64,000 bases of DNA from Larus michahellis (taxonomy: Eukaryota; Chordata; Aves; Charadriiformes; Laridae): positions 21,513,419 through 21,577,418 of the forward strand of contig NC_133906.1 of NCBI RefSeq assembly GCF_964199755.1, in the 5' to 3' direction. Below are positions 1-11,530 of the stretch, in pieces. The first letter of the stretch is position 1; each line of letters begins with the position of its first letter. Below the pieces are notes generated by a model. It saw only the letters and a list, made by a program, of their open reading frames with translations. It was not told the origin of the DNA and searched no databases. The position numbers and the translations under genes are program-made.

Positions 1-3000
1 CAGCGTGCCAGCAAAGGAGCCATGCTCGCCTGCGGCACGGGCCCTTGGTCCTGTCCCAGAAAAACCCTCTCAAGCCACCGAAAGGAGAACACGAGGAGGT
101 GAACCAAAGGACGGAGCCATGCGAAAGGCTTCCCTGGGGCTCAGATGTGACGTTACCCAAGGCAGAGGGGCACGTTGGGGCAGGAGAGTCTGCGCTGGGA
201 GACAGCGGGGATGGATGAGTGCAGATACAAGACCGCAGCTCCCGGGGCTGCCTTTTCAGCTTCCAAGGAACTAATAAAGAGTGCAAAGGTATAGCATTTG
301 GTAAACATAGTTGCAGGTGTATATAAAAACATACGGAGAGCGCGGGCCTGGCGTGATAGACATGCTTCTGCAAACACGCAGAGACAAAGACAGCTGTGCT
401 GTTTACTCGCACAGAAGTGCGGCTCCTGGGCAAACGGGGAGCTCGGGCACCGGGGCTCTGCAGCCGGACAGGGAGCACTGGCCAAGGGGAACGGGCGGGG
501 ATACTTCCCTACACAGCCAAGGGAACAGAGACTTCCCACATCAATGACTTCCCAAAGCCCTGCCTTGTCGCAAAGGGAGAATAATGATATGGAGTGAAAG
601 AAAAGGGGAAGAAAAATGGGTTTCTGTTCCCCAGGCAGAGGTCAGGGTCACTGACGTCCCGGCTTTCCCAGGTAGACAAGGTCATTCCCCAGAGGGCCTG
701 AACCCACTACAGGAGTTGCATCCGAAGCCCACGCTGGGCTCAGGGGCAGCCAGGGGACGTCCGTCCCCCCCCAAACTCTCAGCACGTGGGTGCCCGGTGA
801 CAGCAGGGCTTGGCCAAAGCCCCAGCGCAGGGACCCAGCGTGTGGCTCCAGACTGTCCTCACCCCGGCAGGGTGAAGGTTCCCCCACCGTTAAAATCAAC
901 CCCAGTGAGTCTCCCGGCTGGATTCGCTCCCGAGGGTGCAGGGAAGAGGGCGAGCGGCAGCTGGTGCCATAACAGTGCAGACATCCGAGAGCTGGGAACG
1001 GGGGGGAAGCGTCAGAGGAATACTCAAGCACAGGGATTTTTCTTGGCCTTTTTAAATCCAGATACCTCCTTCCTGCCCTACACAGCACCGCTGCTGTGGT
1101 TTCTGCTCAGAATCAGATAAGAGTTGCTCAAGCACCAAATGATCATTTATCGGGTTTACTTTCTCTACTTCGCTTCTTAGCTTGCTCACTTACACAGAAA
1201 CGATGCATCAAGGACCGCACGGGGCCCCTTCCAACCCTTTTTTCCATGGTCAGCTATATAAACGTCTGCTGTTGGCAGACGATCCGGACCAACTAATACC
1301 ACACGAGACAGGCGGGCACAGGATTTACCTGTACACCAAAAGCCTGGCAGCCAACTTCACCCCAAGCACGAGCCGAGCTGGTTCCTCTCCCCCTTCCCAC
1401 CTGCGTAATCTTGCCAGCCATCTGCCCTGGCTGCGTTAACAGAAAAAGACCAACACAAATCGCTCTACAAACCCCCAAATTAGAAGGACCAGAGCTCAGA
1501 AGAGCTCAGCTTGGAGCAGCTCCACAGGGTGATTTCAAGGGAAAGCGCAACCAACAGTATTTTGAACCGTTGCCCTTAATAACAATGTTCTTTCCTGTTA
1601 CGAGGCATAGAGAAGAGACCAGCAAACAACAGTGGGAATACTGGAGAACAGCAGCCAGTCTCAGGGGTGTCAGGAGCAGGAACAGGGAGTCAGAGTCGTC
1701 GCTGCTTTGGAAATGAAAAGGCCACGGGAGCACCAGAGCCATTAAAGGGCTGGAGGCATTCCCGTGGGTGAGGACCAGGGGGGTGGAGGGTGCAGGGCCA
1801 AGCAGGGATGCAAGGGAAGGCAAGGATGCTTCCGTCTCCCTGCCAGGCACCAAAGAGGAAAGGCAATTCGCTTCACACAAAGCCAGTAAAGGAAAGCACT
1901 AGTTGGACACACAACACCTGATGGACCTGAGGAACCTGCTTCACTGCGGTGGGACAGGACGCTGAAGAGGAGCGTGCCGAGCACCGGGCATGGCTGCAGG
2001 TTGTGAGACGAGTCCCTGAGGTCCAGAGAGATTAAAGGCCCAAGAGAAGGAGCATTCAGTACCAACAGGGACATTTCAGGCAGCAAACGCCAGAGCTGAG
2101 CAAGCAGCTCTGGATGACCCTCTTGCACACATCGGCTCTGCTCAGGGCAGCTTGGAGCAGGACCGTGGCCACGACACATGGGCAGAAAGAAGCCAGTTCC
2201 CGTAGGAAGGGATCACTGTCCCAGTCACAGCACGCCTGTCCTAGCCTGCCTGCCCTGGCTACCGGCCTCGAGGGGCAGACGCCAAGCAGGCAGTGCCTGG
2301 TGCTCCACAGAGCAAAGCTGAGCTCAACCACGCTGGCACTTACCAATTCATCTCTTCTTTTCCTCTCTTTTCTTTCTGTCTTCATGTGCAATTTAACCCT
2401 TTCCAGCGCCGGAGCTTTCCCGTGAGTCTCAGCCAGCCTGCTGCCCTGGGACCCACCTCTCCCAGCCTTCAGCTCCTGGCTGCCCTCTTCCAAAATCCTG
2501 TGAGGTTGAAAGGACGACACTCAGTTTTCCTCAGGGAGAAACTCGATGGCAGAGGCGAGGGCTGCAGGGTGAGTACGGGGCCGGGGTCACTGGCTGCAGA
2601 GGAGGGGAGGGGGCAGCTCTCCCTGCCGTGGCACCTGCTGCATTTTCCCTGGTCCAGCCATCCCACCCCAATGGTACTTGGGAGGGAGATATCATCAAAG
2701 GTGCATCCTCACTCCTCCCTCCAGCACCATTTGCCCTCCAAACCCAGCCCCAAGGCCAGGGGAGGTGCAAAGAGCTGTGCCCCCCCCGGCTGCCCTGGAG
2801 GTGTGGGCTTACACAGCTGCCCTGCCATGCCCTGGAAGATGCTTGCATCCCGCCTGTCCCTCCACACGCTGCAGAGGCAGCTGCGTTTAGACCATGGATT
2901 TCCAGCACGCTTCATTTTCATGCAAGCCTGCATCAGCTCCACATAAATTGCCAGCAGCTTTTGCAGGGACGCTGGCAGGGCTCCCGGGGTGAGGGGCTGA

Positions 3001-5719
3001 TGCTGCACCAGGCATTGCCGCCCTCTCCCAGTGGTGCTGGGCTGGAGGAGGTGGCTGCCATGCATGGGGATGCCTCTCAGCTACAGAGAGCCACTTTGTG
3101 CAGCACTTCTCGGGAAGAGTCAGGCAAGGTCACCCTGACCTCCACACACTCCCCCTCCAACACTGCGTGCTGATAACCTGGGGTCTCCCATATTGACTGT
3201 GCCCTGCGGGAGAAAATACAGTCACCCACGTGCTGGACGCAAGGCACGCTTGTCCCTGCTGCCCACTGAGCGCGGCTAACCTTAGCCAAGGTCATGGCGA
3301 TGGCGAGAGCCGGTGCTGCCTGCCCGCACGTGGAGCTGGGGCTGCCGCAGGCGAGCACGGGGCCCCCTGTCCTGGGCCACAGCATCACCCCACACCTTTC
3401 AGAGGGAATCCCCATGATTCACCCTGAAAATGCCACTGTCCGCCAGCAGAAGGGGAACTAGAGGTTTGGAGAGCAAGGTGGCAGGAGCAGGGCAGGGCAG
3501 CACGAGGTCCCCCATGACCCCCGCAGGGCAAGTCCCTTGATGCAACACACCAAGGCACAAGCGTGGCTCGGCCGGGAGGTCACAGCGCAGAGGCTGCTCC
3601 CCGAAACGGCATCGCCAGGGCCCCAGCGCTGCCTCATGGGAGGGAGCAGCGCAAAACCCCGAGCCTGGAGGGCACAACAGCTCACGGTGAACCTCCCTGG
3701 GGGCAGACCCCCCACCCCCCCCAGCAGTGCAGAGCCATCTCTGCTCCTGTCATTGCCCAGCAGCAGGGGCCGAGGGGATGCCAGTTCCAACTCTTCTGCT
3801 TCATGCTCTCCCCCTCTCTGTGCTGCACATATCTTCCGAAACGCATTTAGTTTCCATGAGTCAAAGGCAAAATACCAGCCACCCCCCAAGAGACTGCTAA
3901 TCTAATCAGCAGAATGAAGCAAAGTCGGTCAGGGGGAGAGGTTTGCAGGAGATCTGAGGTCCTGGTGTGGCCACAGATTTCCTCTCTGCGCCGTGGGGGT
4001 GGGGACAGGAAGCATCACTTCGTGCGGGGCACCCACCTGAGAAAAAATCCCCAACCCACTTGCAGCAGCGGGGAGAGGGGCCATGGGAGAAGGAGCACCC
4101 AGGACCAGAGCACCGCTGATCCCAGGACACCTACTTTTATTGAGTCATTTGCAGAGGTGACAACCCTGCCGCTGCTGACTGGCCCAAGCGGATGGAAAGA
4201 GCAGGCAGAGAAAGCCACAAAGCAAAGCAATGTTAGTCAGAGGGATGTGGGATGATGGGTCCTGGGGTGACGCGAGCCTGCTCGGCTCTGCCCAAATGTC
4301 AGCACTCAACATACAGCTGCGGTCTGCTGAGAGCATCCTCACGGCACCACACCACATCCCCTCCCAGGCACAGTGGGCCCTTAATACAGCATCCCTTACG
4401 CTGGGGAGCGTGAAAGTGGGGGGAAGGGACCCACCTGCACCCTGCAAAGCCGTTGAACCCCCTCTCTGTTCCCCTGCAGGATACCTGCTCCGGTACGCTG
4501 CGTTTGCTGCAACCCCAGACACTGCTGGAGAGACCTTTGCCTGCCCAGGTTTCTTCCCAGGAGGGTGGTGTGTTTGAAGACCCCTCGGAGGAGCTGCAGA
4601 AGAGCCTCTCCCCTGCCCCATCGGGGCCGTGACACCTCCAGCGTCGAGCCCCATGCCGGCAGGCAGCGATGTCCGAGGAGCTGGGTCAGAAGCCAGTGTG
4701 TGCCCCCGGCAGAGCTGGGATGGGGGTGCCCTCCCCAAGCCCAGGGCAGTGGGTCAGGCTGAAAAGGCACAGGGCAGGGGCAAAGGGGACTGTAGTCAAG
4801 GTCTTGGTGCGAGACAGACCAGCCTACGATGGAGAAGGGGAGCACAAGCTTTACCCTCCCTGGTGCCCTGTCCAAGGGTTGTAATCCACCCCTCGGAGGG
4901 GCAAGGGTCCTGGCAGAGGGGTGGACAGTGTCACAGGAGGGCTAGGCACGGTGGATGTCGGCAGCCGCGAGTGCCGGGTTGTCCGTGCACAGGGCGTCCA
5001 GTCCTGCAGCATCCATGCCAGGGCAAGCCTGCCTCCCATGTTGGAGATGTTTTGGCATCAGCAGGGCTGACCCTGCTTCACATCCCCTGTCCCAGCCCCA
5101 CTGCAAGAAGGAGAGAGGCCCTGGAGCCTGCTGGGCCATGGGGAGACACTAAGCCGCAGGGGGTTGTCCCCAGGCTTTGCCCTCCCCGGCAGCTCAACAC
5201 TAAGACAGGATGTTTCTGCACCGATTACGGGCAGAAGTCATGAATGGTATAAAAATCTATTTAACACAGAGATGATTGATTTATTTGGGCGTGCTCTGTC
5301 TTGAGAAGACCCTCCCTGTCCCCCTATACCCTGCTGTCCCATCCCCATGCCTCTGCTGGGACAGAGCCTGGACACACGCAGCACAATCCCCCAGGACATG
5401 GGTTGCAGCCACCCTGGGCAGAGCTGGCACCCCCACAGAGAGCACCTTGCCCTGTGGGACCAGCTAAACGATCCCCTACAGGCCCCTGAGCCGGTGGGAA
5501 GACGGGGGCAGCAGGCAGTGAGGACCAGGTAGGACAGGAAGGAACAAGGATCCCTCGCTGTGCTGCGGGGCAAGAGTTTTCCTCCCGGAATAAGCCTGAC
5601 TTGCATCACCCCCGGGCACAGCATGCTCGTTCTGCACCCCACAGCACCCCCAGGGCACAGCGGGGGACAGGCAGACCCCTGTTCGCAGCATCCCGGGGGG
5701 AGGGAGGGTACGGAGCCCC
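1..5719. other. Non-coding GC-rich DNA, no gene recognised
   Basis: Many open frames exist on both strands, but none has a recognisable domain, conserved splice pattern or codon bias. Minor marks are TATATAAA at 1255-1262, next to a small hairpin (CGTCTGC...GCAGACG, 1263-1281), and AATAAA at 273-278. I see no repeat family here. Confidence 0.5.
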
Positions 5720-6190
5720 CAGGACGGCTGGTTTCGTGTGTGCCGAGGCTCGGCCCTGGGTCTCGGGTACCCTTCCAGCCGCTCCGGGACGCTCCCGCCC
5801 CGAGCTCCGGGGGTCTCCCCGACGGCTGGGGGTGGCCGGAAGGGTCTCCCTGCACGGGGCCGTGCCGGGGTCCCCGACACCCACTCGGCGAGTGTCAGGA
5901 CCCGGGGGAGCCGGGGACGGGGGGGACCCCGCCGCCCCCCGAGGAGCGGGGCCGGGCGCGGCGGCGGCGCGGGCTCGGAGCTCCCCCTGCTTGTTACCGG
6001 GGACAGACCCGCCCGCCCCCCGGGCTCCCGGCCACCCCCCGGGGCTTCACCCACCAACACACCCGGCTGGGGACCCCCGAAACACCCAACGGCTCCGGCA
6101 GGGCTCACCCCGAGCCGGCGCACCCCCAGAGCTCGGGTCCCCACTCCCCCGGTCACCCCCGGAGCGACCGCAGCCCTACCGCTTGTGCCG
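5720..6190. promoter_or_regulatory. CpG-rich island of unknown target
   Basis: A CG-dinucleotide-rich stretch including GGGCGCGGCGGCGGCGCGGG, with no coding exon near it. On the minus strand an AATAAA (5280-5285) lies about 0.5 kb downstream, so a short minus-strand non-coding transcript is possible but unproven. Confidence 0.3.
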
Positions 6191-6475
6191 CTGTGGATAT
6201 GGCCCTTCTGCTAGTAATTAGCGATGGCAAAGAGCAAATGGCTTCCAGAGGGGAGGCTGGGGGGTGGGTTGCATCCCCAGTGCCCCACAGCACCCAGCCC
6301 GGGCAGCACTGAGCCCCACCAAAGCGTCGGTGGGCAGGGAGAGACCTGCAGCCAGGTGATGCCCTGGCAGGCAAAGTCCTACCTCACATGGCCCGGGGAG
6401 AGGGAGCTACGAGCCCCCCTGGGGTGAGCACCCCACAGCAGAAAGAGAAATTCAATTATTTCTTATTAATGAATT

Positions 6476-6510
6476 CTTTAAGGTCCCTTCTAACCCGAAC
6501 CATTCTATGA
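6476..6510 (+). mobile_element. CR1 3' terminal scrap
   Basis: AAGGTCCCTTCTAACCCGAACC followed by ATTCTATGAG matches the extreme 3' end of CR1. Only about 35-45 bases survive, so it is either a very short 5'-truncated insertion or a decayed copy. Confidence 0.75.
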
Positions 6511-6689
6511 GATTACCTCACCAGCAGCTTCCTTTGCAAAGAGGCAGGAGCGGAGTCCCCGCAGCCGAGCACGCGGGGGACTCGTCTTCTCCAAACCAAC
6601 CCGACAGCAGCAGGCCGTGAATCGCCTGTAGCATCCACGCTCCAATCCAGCTCAGAGAGGAAAATCTGGCAAACTCACACCCAAACCCC

Positions 6690-6960
6690 CACCACCTATG
6701 ATAACAATTAGAGACTTATCTAATTGCAAAAATAATTGCAATTGAAGTGTTTAATTACCATACTAAGCAGGAAGAGCCGCTTCCGACTGTTCCAGTAGCG
6801 CTCCCGATCCATCAAACAAGGTTTGGGGCTTGTTTGGGTGCTGGGTTGTTTTTTTTTTATTATTAGATTGCAGCCCCGGGGGATGAAGAGATTTGCTAAT
6901 TAGGGTCTTGGAGAACAGCTACCAATTCACAAACACTTGCTTTTAATTTCAGTACTAACA
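6690..6960. promoter_or_regulatory. AT-rich island, candidate enhancer
   Basis: It stands out sharply from the GC-rich surroundings. It carries GATAACAATTAG, TAATTGCAAAAATAATTGC, TTTAATTACC and GCTAATTAGG, i.e. multiple homeodomain and SOX-like cores. Conservation cannot be judged from one sequence. Confidence 0.3.
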
Positions 6961-8349
6961 AGGCTGGAAGGGGGAGAAATCCAAAACGCAGAACATCTGT
7001 GGCAGTTGCTGTCTGCAGCTCTGCTGCCCCCAGCCCCCCAGCGGCCTGGCAGAGGCCTGACACCACTCAGTGCATGGACCGGTCCGGAGGCCGTCAGGAT
7101 GGGTTAGCACAGTACAAACACAGGCAGGGTGAAGCTGCCGCTCTGGGTCACTGCTGTCACCGCAGCCATCGTACAGACTAATCTCAGCATCGATCATTTA
7201 TCTGATCCCCCTGGGGACCATCATCCATCACGGTGGTTTTCTCGGTGACGGGATAATCCCAGTCCTGGGGCAGCGGTGCCAGCCCCAGGGGTGCAACGGC
7301 AGGAATTTCTCCAGGTGACGTTTGGTTTTGTTCTCCCCCTAAACCGACAACAAAAGAGAATTTAATTCTCTCTCCAAGCAGCAATTCTAGGAGGGAAGAG
7401 AAACTGCTTAGGAAGCTCCTAACCAACATCTGCTTTCTCAGATAGGAAATATCCCCCCGCTAGCAGTGGGAGCGCGCACAGGGACAGCTGCCAAGTGCAC
7501 GGGGACGCCCCCATCCCCCTCGCCCTGCGGGGCACACGGGAGCTCGCACTGCCCTGAGATACGGGACCCCATCCTCGCCCTGCTCCCCCAGCCACCCCAG
7601 CGACCCGTGGTGCCTGGCTGGGCTTCTCCCACCCAACCACCTTTCCTGTCCTTGCCGCAGCTCTGGGCAGGGTCCAAAAACACACAGAGAGGAGACACGG
7701 GGAAGGGGAGACTCACGCGGGAGGCAGGAGAAGCCACAGGGCATCCGGGCGCCCCCTCCCCGAGGAGCACAGCTGAGACGCGGTGGCTGCCATGGGCCGG
7801 AGGCGAAGGAGCGTTTTATTTCTTTTAGATAAAAGGGAAACATCAGTAGAATGAGAAAAAAGGGTGTTGGGGTTTTTTTTCAGGCTGTCATGTGATTAAA
7901 CACAGAGGAGACAGAAAGGTAGCAAACAGCCCCAAGCAGTCAAAAAAATGAGAAACTTTTTGTTAGAAATCTCAAGATTTGATTTTCTGGAACAAAATGC
8001 ATTTTGGGGTCACTCACCCAACAGTTTTGGCTGGGGATTCGAGCTCCTGGAAAGGTTTTGGGATTTATTGCCTCTCCCCAGATCTAAAAATTACATTTCC
8101 ATGCCAAACCATCTTGGAACCAAGGAGAAGCTCTCCCTGCCTGAAGGAGATGACCACGGGGACGGCATGAGACGGTGACAAGGTGTCCTCTTGGCCTGAC
8201 CCTTCTTGCCCAGCGTTTCCCCACCGCCCATGAATGCCAAGGCTGGCAGTGCCAGAGGTGCAGGGGGCCACCACGGTATGGTGGCCATGGCACCAGGAAT
8301 GTAGTCGTGGCACTGGGATGGTGGCCTTGGGACCAGAGAGAGGACAAAG

Positions 8350-8363
8350 CCACTAGAGGGCAC
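8350..8363 (+). promoter_or_regulatory. CTCF core motif, forward
   Basis: CCACTAGAGGGCAC matches the CTCF core CCASYAGRKGGCRS at all 14 positions. It lies in gene-free DNA about 26 kb upstream of the proximal CPLX2 promoter. Binding is inferred from the motif alone. Confidence 0.5.
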
Positions 8364-10876
8364 AAGTATGACAGAAACACGTCCCCAAATCAAGGGACCT
8401 CCGGCTCCCCCAGGGCAGCAGTGCCAGAGGTCTCCAAAATCCTCCATACCCCCCATCTCCAAAAAGCCCACCCTTAGCTGTGGTCCTGCTGGCCCCAGGG
8501 CTTCGGTGTCCCCCAGGCACTGGGGTGGCACTGCTGCGCCTGGAGCTGCATAGCAGAGACACGTCCGTCTGTCCAGCCACGGACACCCCGTGTCCTGGCC
8601 CTGCTGGGAGAGCGTCGTCCCGGACAGCCCAGGACCTGCAGCCCGTGCTGCTCGCAGGCAGTGCCTCCAGCTTGTTGCCCTCGCGCTCGGGAGCTGCGCA
8701 GCCCCACAACTCCTACCCAGCACCAGCCTGACCCTGCACACCAGCCCGTGCCTTCTCACACCCGGGAGACAGGCTGAAGGGGACCCCCAGACCCTCTCCC
8801 CCACCAGCAACGCACCTTCTCCCAGTGGCATGAGAACCCACCACGCGGGGCTGGCTGCGGAGAGCTGGGTGTCCCCGGCCAGGCGGCGAGACGCGGGTCC
8901 TGCCAGGGAGCCATCTGGCCATCGCCAAGGGCTGCGTCCAGCGTCCTTTTGTCCTTTTCTTCTCCTTTCTCCCCTAGCGCGTCCTCCAGGCAGGCGCTCC
9001 CCTCCCTGCGCCTGCAGCCGGCACTGCTTTCATTAAGGCTCTACCACCAAACCAAACACCATTTGTCAGGGAGACGGATGCCAGAGGCGGCTCTGCTGGA
9101 ACAGATGCCCCCCGTGTCCCCCCCAGCAAACACACATTCAACAGCCGCCTTCCCAGCGTGCCACACACCACCCACACACACCCGCACGCGTGTGCACGCT
9201 GCCTGCATGGGTTTGCTGTCCTCGATGCAGGGTGGGATGCTGGGTCGCAGGTTCCCATCTCCCGGGCTTGTATTCCTGCTCCCAGCCCAATGGGCACCCT
9301 GGGGACTCCCCCTCCGCAGGCGGCTGAGCCTCTCTCGGCAGCGGGGGCTGCCCTGCCACCCCCCTCGGGCAGGGCTGGCAGGGCGCTGCTGCCCCGGCGG
9401 TGTTTGCACAGCTGCCGTGGCCACACATTCCCAGCCTGATCTGCTCTCCCTGCTCCCAGCTCCCATTCCAGCGACAGCAGCAGATCCGCTCCCCGCCAGC
9501 AGGATCCCAGAGCCGCCGGAGGCAGAGGCTGCAAACGCCCTCCAACCTCAGGCACTCTGGGACCGACGCTGATTAAACGAGGCACCAGCACTGATAATTA
9601 ATTTCTTGGAGGGCGAATTACTTGGGAAAGCTCCAGAGCGAATGTTGTTCTTTCTTCCACGCGCCCGTCGCGTCTACTTGGGCTTTTAAAAAAACGGACA
9701 GCAAAGGGGGAGGAAAGAGCATCCCCTGATGAGCCCCCGCGGCCGTGCCCTGCCTGGGCTCGGGGTCGCTGCCAGGGTCGGGGTCTCTGTTCCCTGGGGC
9801 CATGCAGAGGCAGGCAGGGTGGGAGGACACCCTGGCACTGCCCATGTCCCAGCGGTCAGGAGACCCTCAGGGGTGACCATGGGCTTTGACCAAACCCCCT
9901 CCAGGGGCTCCTTACGCCCCTGACTCAGCTCATGCCCGGGGGATCCCGGTGCCCCCATGGAACATCCCCAGGAGCTCACAGGGATCTGCCTGCCCTCTCC
10001 CTGGGCACTGCCCATCATCCATGGGGTGGGCGACGGATGCGGCTGTGCCCACCCCAGAGCTACAGGGCCTGGAGCTCGTCCCCTCTGCCCCCGCCTCCTG
10101 CAGCAGCGTGCGGCGCGTCTCACCGTAGCACGGCTCCCTCCGGGCGCTGGCACGAGGCCGCGCTGGATGCAAATACGGAGCGAGAAGCCCCTGCAGACAG
10201 CACTATTACGCAGGGCTCTCCATCCCTTTTGCTTAATGGGAGGCATTTTTCTGTTTCATTTCCCTTACCCTTGGAGCTGAAACCGCCTTTCTGCAGCAAA
10301 ACGCGCCAAGCCAAAGAAATCCTTCTCCTTTTCCAGCTCACAAACTCCCCTCCCTCCTCCACTGGCAGAAATGCCCACCCCACAGGCCACCCCTTCCCCG
10401 GGGCATGTCGTATTGCCGGGGAGACAAATGCTCCCCGTCCCGTGTCCTCTCACTGGCACCACGTCCCCGGGCTGTGCTGACTCCGGGCTGCGTTTGGGTC
10501 ATTCATCCTCATTCCCCAGGTTGAGACGTGCAGCCGCCCCGTTCTGCGGGAGCGCCGGGCGCTCCATAACCCCCTGAGCGCGGCAGCGGGGCCAAAGCCC
10601 CTTTCCCCGGGCAGGAGATGGCTGCCAGCACCCGTGAGCAGGATGATGGGACTGACGTGGGGGACAGCAGTGAGGGCTCAGGGGGACACCCTGGGGACAA
10701 CAGAGGTACCGAGGGGGCTGCGAGGTTTGTTCTCTCCACGTATAGATCTTGCAGATATTTGCAATACTGCAGAAGGCAAAGCGTGCCCTCGGCTCACCTC
10801 CCCCGTCCCTCCCCGAGGGCGCTTCACACGCTTGGCCTGCTTCAAGGTAGAGCTAAGTCCACTGCTCGTTATTGGG

Positions 10877-10894
10877 TAATTAAGCTCTTAATTA
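10877..10894. promoter_or_regulatory. Inverted homeodomain site pair
   Basis: TAATTAAG and CTTAATTA face each other with a 2-base spacer, inside a short AT-rich island. This resembles a paired or dimeric homeodomain site. Function is inferred. Confidence 0.35.
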
Positions 10895-11085
10895 ATGGGC
10901 CGGTTTCCCTTCAGAGCCCTGCCAGCATCTCCTGGTCCCTCCGGCAGCTGCTCCCCGGCAGGGCGGATGCCGCGGGGCTCAGCGTGGTACTCGGGGAGTC
11001 AGGGGCAAACCGGGCCGAGACATGCCCACCATGAGCGATGCTTAAGCCTAAAAACTCCGAGACTAGAAAAGATTCCAGCTTATAT

Positions 11086-11530
11086 AGGGCCACAAAGATG
11101 ATCCGAGGGCTGGAGCACCTCTCCCATGAGGACAGGCTGAGAGGGTTGGGGTTGTTCAGCCGGGAGAAGAGAAGGCTCCGGGGAGACCTTAGAGCCCCTT
11201 CCAGCCCCTAAAGGGGGCTACAGGACGGGTGGGGACGGACTCTGGATCAGGGAGTGTAATGATAGGACGAGGGGTAATGGTTTCAAACTGAAAGAGGGGA
11301 GATTTAGATTGGATATTAGGAAGAAATTCCTTGCTGTGGGGGTGGTGAGCCCCTGGCCCAGGTTGCCCAGAGAAGCTGTGGCTGCCCCATCCCTGGAGGG
11401 GTTCAAGGCCAGGTTGGACGGGGCTTGGAGCAACCTGGGCTGGTGGGAGGTGTCCCTGCCCAGGGCAGGGGGTTGGAACTAGATGACCTTTGAGGTCCCT
11501 TCCAACCCGAACCAATCTATGATTCTATGA
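11086..11530 (+). mobile_element. CR1 LINE, 5'-truncated 3' end
   Basis: The stretch reads as the end of CR1 ORF2 and 3'UTR in sense orientation: GGGCCACAAAGATGATC, GAGGACAGGCTGAGAG, TTGGGGTTGTTCAGCC, AGGAAGAAATTCCTTGCTGTG, CCCATCCCTGGAGGGGTTCAAGGCC, AGATGACCTTTGAGGTCCC. It closes on the family's 8-bp repeat as AATCTATGATTCTATGA. There is no poly-A tail, as is normal for CR1. This is a dead 5'-truncated copy of about 445 bp, and it dates the locus as sauropsid, most likely avian. The left edge is approximate. Confidence 0.93.

Larger units (their letters stand above)
6961..11085. other. Non-coding DNA between AT-rich island and CR1 copy
   Basis: GC-rich sequence holding the forward CTCF motif (8350), a weak 20-bp tandem repeat (about 8279-8340, GTGGCCATGGCACCAGGAAT type), an octamer ATGCAAAT (10167-10174) and the inverted homeodomain pair (10877). 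No coding exon is supported. Confidence 0.5.

Noticed and set aside
5238-6156. Minus-strand frames of 205 and 226 codons with a CpG island upstream and AATAAA downstream
   Set aside because: The arrangement could be a single-exon transcript, but the peptides are low-complexity and overlap in two frames. I list only the CpG island.
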